Of a stretch of DNA of 20,835 bases, positions 15,418-20,557 are shown piece by piece (the first letter of the stretch is position 1; each line of letters begins with the position of its first letter). Both the position numbers and the translations under genes were made by a program. The stretch is taken from assembly GCA_023431345.1 (NCBI GenBank), contig JAEYWK010000055.1, forward strand, positions 1-20,835, written 5' to 3'. The stretch comes from Pseudomonadota bacterium. GTDB taxonomy: Bacteria; Myxococcota_A; Polyangia; Polyangiales; Polyangiaceae. The notes below the pieces were generated by a model, which did not search any database, was not told where the DNA came from, and saw only the letters and a list, made by a program, of their open reading frames with translations.

Positions 15418-17394
15418 ATGAAGAGAGTCGTTTTTTGCGCCAGCGCGCTGCTCGCTTTGGTCGCGTGCAGTGGCGCTCCCGAGTCGACACCCGAAGCCGA
15501 GGCCGAAGGCAGCGTTTCCCAAAGCCTCGCCAGTCCCGCGAGCGTCCTCGGCTTCGAAAACCCTTCGGAGTGGACCTCGACTCAAGGGGTGAAGACGTCT
15601 TCACCGACCGCGAGTCAGGGGGCGGCCTCCCTCGCCGTGAGCGGGTTTAGCTACACGGCCGTCATTTCGGCGCCGCTCGCGACCCTGAGCGGCGTGACCT
15701 CCACCCTCGCGTTCGACGTCAGGTTGCCGGCCGCGCTCCCGTGGGGCCAGGTCCAGCTTTCGTACAGCATCCCCTCTCGGAATATTTACGAGAGGCAGCT
15801 CGGTCAGGCTTCCCTCGCAGGCCTCGCCGCCGGAGCCTTTCAGACCCTCAGCTTCGCGGTGCCCGCGAGCTTGCAGCAGGAGCTAGGGACCTCATATGAC
15901 GACCTCAAGCTCAAGATCGGCTTGAGCGTCCCGCAGTCCTCGCAGAGCATCTTGCTCGACAACCTGCGCTTCGTCACCTCGACCATTCAAGCGAGCCGCA
16001 TCGAGATCGAGGTGACCACCATCGACGACGCGGTGGTCGCGCTCGTCGACGGCGTTCGCCGTGGTAGCTGGTCGATCAATGATCCGCGCTTGAACACGCG
16101 CGTCGACGTCAGCAGTTGGTTCACTTCTGGCACGCATTCGCTACGCCTGCTCGCGGCCAACACCGGCGGACCCGCGCAATACGGCGTCCGCGTCTGGGCC
16201 GACGACGCGCTCGTCTTCGAGTCCTTCTGCTCTCCCAGTGTCTGCAACGGTCAGAATCGCCCCGCCGCCTTCGAGCTCGACAAAACCCTGCAGTTTTCGA
16301 CGCCGACGCGCCCACCCGCGCAGACGGTTCAGCTCACCAGCGCGGCGCCCGGGAAGGTGTACCTCGACAACGCCTTTACCGGCCTCACCACGACCGGCAC
16401 GTCGACACCGGTCACGCTGTCGTTGCCGCCCGGCAATTATTCCTTGGGCCTCGGAACGAGCACGGACGCTCCGCCGAGCTACTCCGGGCTCTACCGCGAG
16501 CAGCAGGTTACCGTGGGCACTGCGCCCGTCAGCGTCAACCTCTCGGCGGCGCCCGCGCTGGGCGTGCAGGACACGACCAGCATCGTGGTCGTGCCGATAC
16601 GACGCACGGTTTACGATCCGCACGGCACCACCGGCACCCTCACCGACGAAGATATCACCGCTTTCCAGGCTCAAACGGAGGCCACGCGCGCCAATTGGCT
16701 GGTCCCCTTCTCGTACGGGCTCAATGACTGGAACGTCACCTGGCATCCGACGGTAGAGAACGTGCCGGTGCACGTGCGCGCTGCGAGCCGTGGAATCGAT
16801 ACGGACGCATTCCTGTGCGAAGCAGGCCTGACGTCACTTCGTAGCAGCTACGACCTCGTCGTCTATTTCTGGAATACCTACGACGACGCGGGCGCGATCT
16901 TGGGCGGAGCCGGCGGTGTCGACTACTCCGGCTATGGCGGCGGCGGCCAAGTTTGGCTCAACACCTTTTGGACGCGGCGCTCGGACTGGCCGCACCTCGG
17001 GCCGAACCCTGCGCTGCTTCACGAAGTGCTGCACAACTACGAGCAATACAACGCCGGCGTCCTCCGCAACTACAACGGCATCCAGGAGCTGCACGGCGCC
17101 GAACCGCACGGCTATCCCCACGGCGCTGGCGGTGAGCTCGACTTCGCGCGCTGGATGCGCTCGTACATTCGAGGGCAGGTGGGAGAGCTCGCGACGACGC
17201 ACGAAGGGCAGTTCTTCAGCGAGCCGCTGCCGGCTCCCGAGCTCTGGAACGGCGTCTTCGACACCATCCGTCGCGGCTACCAACCGAGCCCGTGGTCGGC
17301 ATGGTGTCCGGCCAGCGTTGGCGCGAAGGCAGCCTTCAGTCAGTCGATCGCGAGCCAGCCGGAGGACGTCATTCGCTGCCCCGCTCCGCAGTGA
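15418..17394 (+). CDS. Putative HExxH zinc metallopeptidase lipoprotein with beta-rich N-terminal domains
   Basis: The protein has 658 residues from the ATG at 15418, with AGGA 7 nt ahead (GAGGAAGAGC). An upstream ATG at 15385 would bury the signal. MKRVVFCASALLALVAC is a lipoprotein signal (Cys17). Residues about 42-188 form a carbohydrate-binding-like beta domain (SVLGFENPSEW, and TLAFDVRLPAALPWGQVQLSY). Residues 190-285 form a second beta domain (RIEIEVTTIDDAVVALVDG). Residues about 303-385 look like a PEGA-type module (APGKVYLDNAFTG, LSLPPGNYSLGLG). The C-terminal region from about 387 holds HEVLHNYE at 535-542, a zincin HExxH with the catalytic Glu536. Nearby H559, E562, H564 and H568 could supply the third zinc ligand. 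I cannot assign a MEROPS family. It is probably a cell-surface protease. A hairpin follows the stop. Confidence 0.85.
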   Translation: MKRVVFCASALLALVACSGAPESTPEAEAEGSVSQSLASPASVLGFENPSEWTSTQGVKTSSPTASQGAASLAVSGFSYTAVISAPLATLSGVTSTLAFDVRLPAALPWGQVQLSYSIPSRNIYERQLGQASLAGLAAGAFQTLSFAVPASLQQELGTSYDDLKLKIGLSVPQSSQSILLDNLRFVTSTIQASRIEIEVTTIDDAVVALVDGVRRGSWSINDPRLNTRVDVSSWFTSGTHSLRLLAANTGGPAQYGVRVWADDALVFESFCSPSVCNGQNRPAAFELDKTLQFSTPTRPPAQTVQLTSAAPGKVYLDNAFTGLTTTGTSTPVTLSLPPGNYSLGLGTSTDAPPSYSGLYREQQVTVGTAPVSVNLSAAPALGVQDTTSIVVVPIRRTVYDPHGTTGTLTDEDITAFQAQTEATRANWLVPFSYGLNDWNVTWHPTVENVPVHVRAASRGIDTDAFLCEAGLTSLRSSYDLVVYFWNTYDDAGAILGGAGGVDYSGYGGGGQVWLNTFWTRRSDWPHLGPNPALLHEVLHNYEQYNAGVLRNYNGIQELHGAEPHGYPHGAGGELDFARWMRSYIRGQVGELATTHEGQFFSEPLPAPELWNGVFDTIRRGYQPSPWSAWCPASVGAKAAFSQSIASQPEDVIRCPAPQ

Positions 17395-17398
17395 CTCG

Positions 17399-17424
17399 CG
17401 GCCCGGTCCGTAGAGTACGGGCCG
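17399..17424 (+). terminator. Hairpin after the metallopeptidase gene
   Basis: CGGCCCG (17399-17405) pairs with CGGGCCG (17418-17424) around a 12-nt loop, starting 4 nt after the stop codon. No T-run follows, so it may be a weak or Rho-assisted terminator. The remaining 157 nt to the next gene show only a GAGCTCGAGCTC palindrome near 17465. Confidence 0.45.
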
Positions 17425-17581
17425 AGTTGCTCGACGGACCACTCGGTCACGCGCGCCGCACCTGAGCTCGAGCTCGAGTTGGTACGGCGCGCGCTGATCG
17501 GTGGTCAGCGTCGTTGAGTGTGAGCGTGCCTCGGCGCCTCACCGTCGCAGCGCTGCTACGCCACGACGCCCGGCGTACGCC

Positions 17582-17785
17582 TCAGTCCGCCCGGTCGTTG
17601 GCGACCGCCGCGTCGTCGGCCGCTTCATCGGCCTTTTCCGCGGCTTTGTCAGCCTTTTCCGCGGCTCGGTCGGCATCTTCGGCGGCTCGGTCGTGGTCGT
17701 CCGGCGACTTGACGACGACGTCGTCACCGCAAGCGCTGAGAAAAAGGGCAGCCAAAGCCGTTGCAACAAGCTGAGTTGGTTTCAT
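17582..17785 (-). CDS. Small alanine-zipper lipoprotein
   Basis: The protein has 67 residues from the ATG at 17783-17785; an ATG 24 codons upstream would mask the signal. MKPTQLVATALAALFLSAC is a lipoprotein signal with Cys19. After GDDVVVKSPDDHD the rest is a run of Ala/Asp/Glu/Lys heptads (DRAAEDA, DRAAEKA, DKAAEKA, DEAADDA) predicted to form one amphipathic helix with Ala at the core positions, like the alanine-zipper of Lpp-type murein lipoproteins. It may trimerise and span outer membrane to cell wall, but the C-terminus ends in ANDRAD and lacks the terminal Lys that Lpp uses for covalent attachment. No ribosome-binding site is evident. It stands alone on the minus strand. Confidence 0.8.
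   Translation of the reverse strand: MKPTQLVATALAALFLSACGDDVVVKSPDDHDRAAEDADRAAEKADKAAEKADEAADDAAVANDRAD
17620..17703 (-). repeat. Four 21-bp tandem repeats encoding heptads
   Basis: Units at 17620-17640, 17641-17661, 17662-17682 and 17683-17703 share the pattern CGGCTnnGTCnGnnTTTTCCG in varying degree. Each encodes one heptad of the alanine-zipper helix. Repeat number could change by slippage without breaking the frame. Confidence 0.7.
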
Positions 17786-17864
17786 ACACGTTGAGAAAGC
17801 AGCGAACGTGCCAACTCCATACGTCCAGCGCCAGAGCGGCTGGCGCAGGGCCCGCACCCGTCAC

Positions 17865-17915
17865 GGCGCCGGGACCGGGAAGACGGCGTGGCGTCAGGCC
17901 AAACGCCATGCGTTC
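17865..17915. repeat. Repeat copy A of the toxin-antitoxin region
   Basis: The 51-nt segment aligns with 19410-19459 with 44 identical positions and three small gaps, starting GGCGCCGGGAC and ending CGTTC. It marks the left end of the block holding the unknown ORF and the vapBC-like genes. The distance to copy B is about 1545 bp. It lacks the acceptor/CCA part seen in copy B. Confidence 0.75.
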
Positions 17916-17952
17916 TGTAGGGCAGCTCCGCGCGTTCTTAAGACCGCTACGC

Positions 17953-18663
17953 TCAGTCCTCTTGGTTCACCTCACAGCCGATGCAGGCGAGCAGCTCGAG
18001 GCGAGAGGGATCGAGCAGGCGCACCTCGTGCTCGCCGGCGAAGAACGTGGTGATGCGGATGTTGGTGAGGGGGGTGCGGCAAACGACCCGATGCGGACCA
18101 AACTTGCTCTCGCTGACCCAGCGCCTTAGCGCAAAGCTCTGGTGAGTGGCTTGCCAGAGCGCCTGGGTCCACGGGTCGTGCTCGATATCAAGGCCTCGCT
18201 CTCTCGCGAGCGCATCCGTCATCCAGCTGTCATCGAGAATGTGCCCCGTCTCCACGCGTTTGGTGCGGTCATGGATAGAGTTGAATGAGACATCCGAACG
18301 CGAGAGGACGTCGAATTGGAGCTGCGCGTAAATCTCCCATGCCCTCATACACTGCGGATCCGTGCTGGCCCGAGTGGAACGCCAAAGCCGGAAGACCTTC
18401 GCGTCGCCGATACCACGGTGCAGATGCACGTAGCCCGCCCCGAGCTCCGGCTGCTCGCCCATCGGAACGCACTGATAGCTTCCGTGCTGAATGAAGACGC
18501 AGGTCTCGTCACCACCCCGCCGGTTGTGTCGATACACGGCGATCGGCGCCTCGACGCGATGTTCGTCACGGCGGCCCTCGTGAAGGGCGATGCGATTGAC
18601 AGTGCCACGCCGGGCGTCTTGCCAGAACGCGAACAGGAAGCGCTCAGACGACCTTGGCGCCAT
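17953..18663 (-). CDS. Hypothetical protein, unknown family
   Basis: The protein has 236 residues from the ATG at 18661-18663, which lies within the last codons of the vapC pseudogene (20-nt overlap, different frame). I do not recognise a family. The protein is soluble, with many Trp, His and Arg residues. It includes FIQHGSYQCVPMGEQPELG, GYVHLHRGIGDAKVFRLWRS, a central helix AWEIYAQLQFDVLSRSD, and HDPWTQALWQATHQSFALRRW. No signal or membrane helix is seen. Its codon usage is less GC-extreme than in the surface-protein genes, which fits acquired DNA. Its first 20 or so residues may be artefactual, and a GTG (VNRIALHEG) is an alternative start. Given the context it could be a passenger of the toxin-antitoxin block. 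Confidence 0.6.
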   Translation of the reverse strand: MAPRSSERFLFAFWQDARRGTVNRIALHEGRRDEHRVEAPIAVYRHNRRGGDETCVFIQHGSYQCVPMGEQPELGAGYVHLHRGIGDAKVFRLWRSTRASTDPQCMRAWEIYAQLQFDVLSRSDVSFNSIHDRTKRVETGHILDDSWMTDALARERGLDIEHDPWTQALWQATHQSFALRRWVSESKFGPHRVVCRTPLTNIRITTFFAGEHEVRLLDPSRLELLACIGCEVNQED

Positions 18664-19034
18664 CCGAGCGCCTCAAGCGCTCGTCGAAGGTGTGAAGTGG
18701 GAGGGCGCCGGCGCGTCGGGCTGATTCCAAGATAAATAGTCTGCGAAATCCGCAGATCCAGCTTCGAACACGGCGAGGGCCAGGCGTGTCGTGGATTCGT
18801 CTTCGACGTGGACACCTTCGATGGCAATCAGCCCGCGCAGCGTTGCCGCGGTGGTGGCGCGATCAAACTTGTACGCAACGCGAAGCACCCAGGCGACTTC
18901 GGCCAGGACGACACTCGACAGCCAAGCACCAGCGCCAGCGGTCGTTTGGCGAAAGAGCCGCTCTGCGCGCCGGTACTGCCCTCGTCGTCGCGCACGCAGA
19001 GCCGCACGACAACGTTGGGATCAAACGCTTCCAC
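18644..19034 (-). pseudogene. vapC: VapC-type PIN-domain toxin, broken by two frameshifts
   Basis: Three minus-strand frames join into one PIN protein. Frame 1 starts at GTG 19032-19034: VEAFDPNVVVRLCVRDDEG. Near 18978-18983 (a CCC/GGG run) the homology shifts to QYRRAERLFRQ, SSVVLAEVAWVLRVAYKFDR and IEGVHVEDE, up to SADFADY. Near 18733-18738 (an AAA/TTT run) it shifts again to ILESARRAGALPLHTFDERL and ends DGAKVV at a TGA at 18644-18646. In each case adding one base restores the frame. The PIN acidic residues are recognisable: Asp5, the Glu of LAEVAWVL, and the Asp of DFADY. VapC toxins are RNases that cleave tRNA or rRNA. The GTG overlaps the antitoxin stop by 14 nt, as usual for vapBC. The shifts are either real decay or sequencing errors in homopolymers. 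Confidence 0.8.
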
Positions 19035-19278
19035 GGCCGATTGCGCCTTCGGCGATCGCGCGATCCATGTCTTGCAAGCTCACGGGCCCGACGCCGGGCG
19101 GAGGAGTGAGGCGAGCGGCGAGAAATTCGTCCACCGTCAACCTCCGCTCGCGCTCGGCGACTGCCGCGGGCTTCGGCGTGTCTTCTTCCACCTCGAGCTT
19201 GGCCTGCTCGATGAGCCGCAACCGCTCTGGCAGCGGTAGCCGCCGAATCGTCGCCAGGATTTCGTCGAGCGCGCCCAT
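19021..19278 (-). CDS. VapB-like antitoxin of the decayed PIN toxin
   Basis: The protein has 85 residues from the ATG at 19276-19278 (MGALDEILATIRRLPLPERL). An ATG at 19356 would add 26 residues with unlikely composition, read through the tRNA-like remnant. The helical start (LPERLRLIEQAKLEVEED) and an extended acidic/hydrophobic C-terminus (PVSLQDMDRAIAEGAIGRGSV) fit antitoxins, which wrap around their PIN toxin. The position, directly upstream and overlapping the PIN frame by 14 nt, supports the pairing. I see no clear ribbon-helix-helix or AbrB signature, so the DNA-binding class is open. If the toxin is dead, this gene may persist as an orphan or anti-addiction gene. Confidence 0.65.
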   Translation of the reverse strand: MGALDEILATIRRLPLPERLRLIEQAKLEVEEDTPKPAAVAERERRLTVDEFLAARLTPPPGVGPVSLQDMDRAIAEGAIGRGSV

Positions 19279-19342
19279 CGCTCGCAAAGCATAGCGCCGA
19301 TCCGCCGGCACCCGGCTGACCTGAACGCACTTCACGAAATGC

Positions 19343-19365
19343 GAGGTGCCGGGCATCGAGCCCGG
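19343..19365 (-). repeat. tRNA T-arm/acceptor-like remnant D
   Basis: On the minus strand CCGGG (19361-19365), a 7-nt loop CTCGATG and CCCGG (19349-19353) form a T-arm-like hairpin, followed by the acceptor-like CACCTCG. As DNA it aligns with 20354-20376 at 19 of 23 positions. The first loop base is C instead of the usual T, and no tRNA body is attached. It lies in the 5' region of the vapB-like gene. Confidence 0.45.
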
Positions 19366-19379
19366 CCAGTGACGTTATT

Positions 19380-19467
19380 AACTCAATAAATTCCGTGGGT
19401 TATGGTGGAGGCGCCGGGACTTGAAGACGGCGCAGGCGTCGGGCCAAAGGCCATCGTTCATTGAGTT
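19380..19467. repeat. Repeat copy B with flanking 8-bp inverted repeats
   Basis: Copy B (19410-19459) matches copy A. It begins with a 21-bp stretch (19405-19425) that matches copy C at 20351-20371 in 20 of 21 positions. Read on the minus strand this stretch is a tRNA/tmRNA 3' end, with T-loop TTCAAGT, CCCGG, CGCCTCC, A and an encoded CCA (19403-19405). AACTCAAT (19380-19387) and ATTGAGTT (19460-19467) bracket it as perfect inverted repeats. It separates the vapBC-like block from the Doc-AbrB block. Confidence 0.7.
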
Positions 19468-19531
19468 TTCTGGATGGCCGTGACGCGAGGAAGGTGCGCG
19501 TTCTGTCGCTCGGCGTCGCATTTCGGCGCCA

Positions 19532-19553
19532 CGACTCAGGGAACTCCCTGACC
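19532..19553. repeat. Left hairpin repeat flanking the Doc-AbrB module
   Basis: TCAGGG (19536-19541) and CCCTGA (19546-19551) form a 6-bp hairpin with loop AACT. The whole 22-nt element recurs at 20281-20302 with 20 of 22 identities. It ends one base before the stop codon of the doc gene at 19555-19557 and may also act as its terminator. Confidence 0.7.
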
Positions 19554-19554
19554 A

Positions 19555-19953
19555 CTAGGCTTGCGCTTCGTCGGCCAGCTTCCGGAGCTGAGCGGCGAGC
19601 TGCGCCTTGTCGGCTCGCCCCTCGGCGGCGTCCATCGCCAGCTCGTACAGTCGCTCGTCGTCGCGCTCAAGCGACACGCCATTGATGTCCAAGAACACCA
19701 GCGCGGCGACTAATGCCGTGCGCTTGTTGCCATCCAAGAAAGCGTGGTTCTTCACGATATGGAAGAGGTAGGCCGCGGCCATTTCGAACAGATCGGCATG
19801 CAGCAGCTCTCCAAACGCGGTCGCGCGCGGCTGCTCGACGGCCGACTCGAGCAACCCCGGATCACGCACCCCGGCGATACCGCCGAACTCATCGAGCTGG
19901 AGTGCGTGAATCTCGAGCACTTCCTCGAGGTCCAGGAACTCGGGCGCGATCAT
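19555..19953 (-). CDS. doc: Doc-type Fic-domain toxin (death on curing)
   Basis: The protein has 132 residues from the ATG at 19951-19953. The Fic-family core motif HAFLDGNKRTA (about residues 70-80; consensus HxFx[D/E]GNxR) is complete, including the catalytic His and the DGNKR anion hole. Upstream are LDLEEVLEIHALQLDEFGG and GVRDPGLLESAVEQPRA, both typical of Doc. Length and architecture match phage P1 Doc, which inactivates EF-Tu by phosphorylation. The ATG overlaps the stop of the antitoxin gene by 4 nt (19950-19953), so expression is coupled. The toxin follows the antitoxin, the normal order. No lesion is visible and the gene appears intact. Confidence 0.95.
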   Translation of the reverse strand: MIAPEFLDLEEVLEIHALQLDEFGGIAGVRDPGLLESAVEQPRATAFGELLHADLFEMAAAYLFHIVKNHAFLDGNKRTALVAALVFLDINGVSLERDDERLYELAMDAAEGRADKAQLAAQLRKLADEAQA

Positions 19954-20174
19954 TTGGCTAGTTTGGCTAGCGTCTTTGCGTGGGCCTTGACCATCTTGGC
20001 GGCCGACGCGCGAACGCGGTCCTTCTTGTCGCCTCGGACCGGACGCAGCGTGAGCACGTCGCCATCCGTCGTGATCTCGAGGGGCGTATTCTCGTCGATT
20101 TGGAGCAGCTCCAAGACCGGGCGGTCCAAAATCACTCCCAAGCTGTTCCCGATACGGCTGAGCTTCTTGACCAT
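19950..20174 (-). CDS. AbrB/MazE-type antitoxin partnering Doc
   Basis: The protein has 74 residues from the ATG at 20172-20174, preceded by AAGG about 4 nt upstream. The N-terminal half is a SpoVT/AbrB swapped-hairpin DNA-binding domain: VKKLSRIGNSLGVILDRPVLELLQIDENTPLEI, then DGDVLTLRPVR. The basic, Ala/Lys-rich C-terminus (ASAAKMVKAHAKTLAKLAK) probably folds on the Doc toxin. Members of this class neutralise the toxin and autorepress the operon. P1 Phd is a different fold, so this is a Doc toxin with an AbrB-type partner, a combination seen in many genomes. The upstream promoter overlaps an imperfect palindrome that could be its operator. Confidence 0.92.
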   Translation of the reverse strand: MVKKLSRIGNSLGVILDRPVLELLQIDENTPLEITTDGDVLTLRPVRGDKKDRVRASAAKMVKAHAKTLAKLAK

Positions 20175-20187
20175 GTGACCTTCGTTC

Positions 20188-20223
20188 TTACGACGTTATA
20201 ACCCGGGTCGGGGGCTACGTCGA
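20188..20223 (-). promoter_or_regulatory. Promoter and possible operator of the AbrB-Doc operon
   Basis: On the minus strand TCGACG (20218-20223; 4 of 6 with TTGACA), a 17-nt spacer and TATAAC (20195-20200; 5 of 6 with TATAAT) form a good promoter. The start point would be near 20188, about 14 nt before the ATG. TTATAACGTCGTAA (20188-20201) is an imperfect palindrome centred on ACGT overlapping the -10, a plausible antitoxin operator. Confidence 0.6.
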
Positions 20224-20280
20224 TTCCCAGTCCAAGAAGACCCGGGTACAACCCTGTAAATCTCGGCCGAAAACCGCGCC

Positions 20281-20302
20281 CGACTCAGGGCCCTCCCTGA
20301 CC
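20281..20302. repeat. Right hairpin repeat flanking the Doc-AbrB module
   Basis: It is the second copy of the 22-nt element at 19532-19553, with hairpin arms TCAGGG (20285-20290) and CCCTGA (20295-20300) and loop CCCT. The two loop changes keep the stem intact. The two copies bracket exactly the toxin-antitoxin genes and their promoter, with 727 nt between them. Confidence 0.7.
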
Positions 20303-20321
20303 GCGCACTTGCACAAAGGAA

Positions 20322-20349
20322 GAAAACCCCAACGTTGGTTGGGGTTTTC
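20322..20349 (-). terminator. Strong intrinsic terminator after the tRNA/tmRNA-like sequence
   Basis: GAAAACCCCAAC (20322-20333) and GTTGGGGTTTTC (20338-20349) make a perfect 12-bp stem with loop GTTG. Read on the minus strand it starts 2 nt after the end of the tRNA-like sequence, and its descending arm gives TTTTC followed by TTCCTTT, a good termination tract. It is symmetrical and could work in both directions. Confidence 0.8.
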
Positions 20350-20351
20350 AG

Positions 20352-20413
20352 TGGAGGCGCCGGGAATTGAACCCGGGTCCGCGATCTCGCAGTGTAGGGA
20401 CAAACCGCCTACT
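20352..20413 (-). ncRNA. 3' end of a tmRNA or tRNA gene, body missing (att-like site C)
   Basis: The minus strand reads GCGGACCCGGGTTCAATT, then CCCGG and CGCCTCCA. This gives a full T-arm (CCGGG 20372-20376, loop TTCAATT, CCCGG 20360-20364), an acceptor strand CGCCTCC and a discriminator A. CTG follows in place of CCA, and then the terminator. The GGAC before the T-stem resembles tmRNA. No tmRNA 5' half (TTCGACGGG region, tag reading frame) or matching 5' acceptor GGAGGCG or GGGGGCG is found within the roughly 400 nt upstream. A GTAGGCG 62 nt upstream pairs with 6 of 7 acceptor bases but leaves too little space for a tRNA body. I interpret it as a truncated 3' end left by integration; an atypical tRNA is less likely. 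Confidence 0.5.
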
Positions 20414-20481
20414 CAGCATCAACTCGGCTTGATTTCCATTCCATTGAACCCAACTCGTTCCATCCACATCCGCGCTTCGGC

Positions 20482-20509
20482 GCAACGTCGGGCAACATAT
20501 GGGCAACAT
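20482..20509. repeat. Phased GCAAC boxes near the tRNA-like end
   Basis: GCAAC occurs at 20482, 20492 and 20503, spaced 10 and 11 nt, about one helical turn. The last two are part of a 9-bp direct repeat GGGCAACAT (20490-20498, 20501-20509). The pattern resembles arm-type integrase sites next to attachment cores. Confidence 0.4.
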
Positions 20510-20557
20510 GGGATTGCCCTCGCGGACTCAACGTGTCCGCGCTATGTTTGATGAGCC

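Larger units (their letters stand above)
20175..20557. other. Non-coding junction region
   Basis: This 383-nt stretch between the antitoxin start and the rightmost ORF holds, in order, the antitoxin promoter, hairpin repeat, terminator, tRNA/tmRNA-like 3' end, phased GCAAC boxes (20482-20507) and a 7-bp hairpin (CGCGGAC 20521-20527 with GTCCGCG 20535-20541). An open frame across it translating as APGIEPGS is the antisense of the tRNA-like end, not a gene. Confidence 0.6.

Noticed and set aside
19380..19467. Integron attC site
   Set aside because: The element has inverted ends and inner symmetry, but no GTTRRRY/RYYYAAC core pairs in the right places and no integron integrase is present.
20309..20551. 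Small ORF translating as EAPGIEPGS
   Set aside because: This peptide is the well-known artefact of translating the antisense of a tRNA or tmRNA 3' end.
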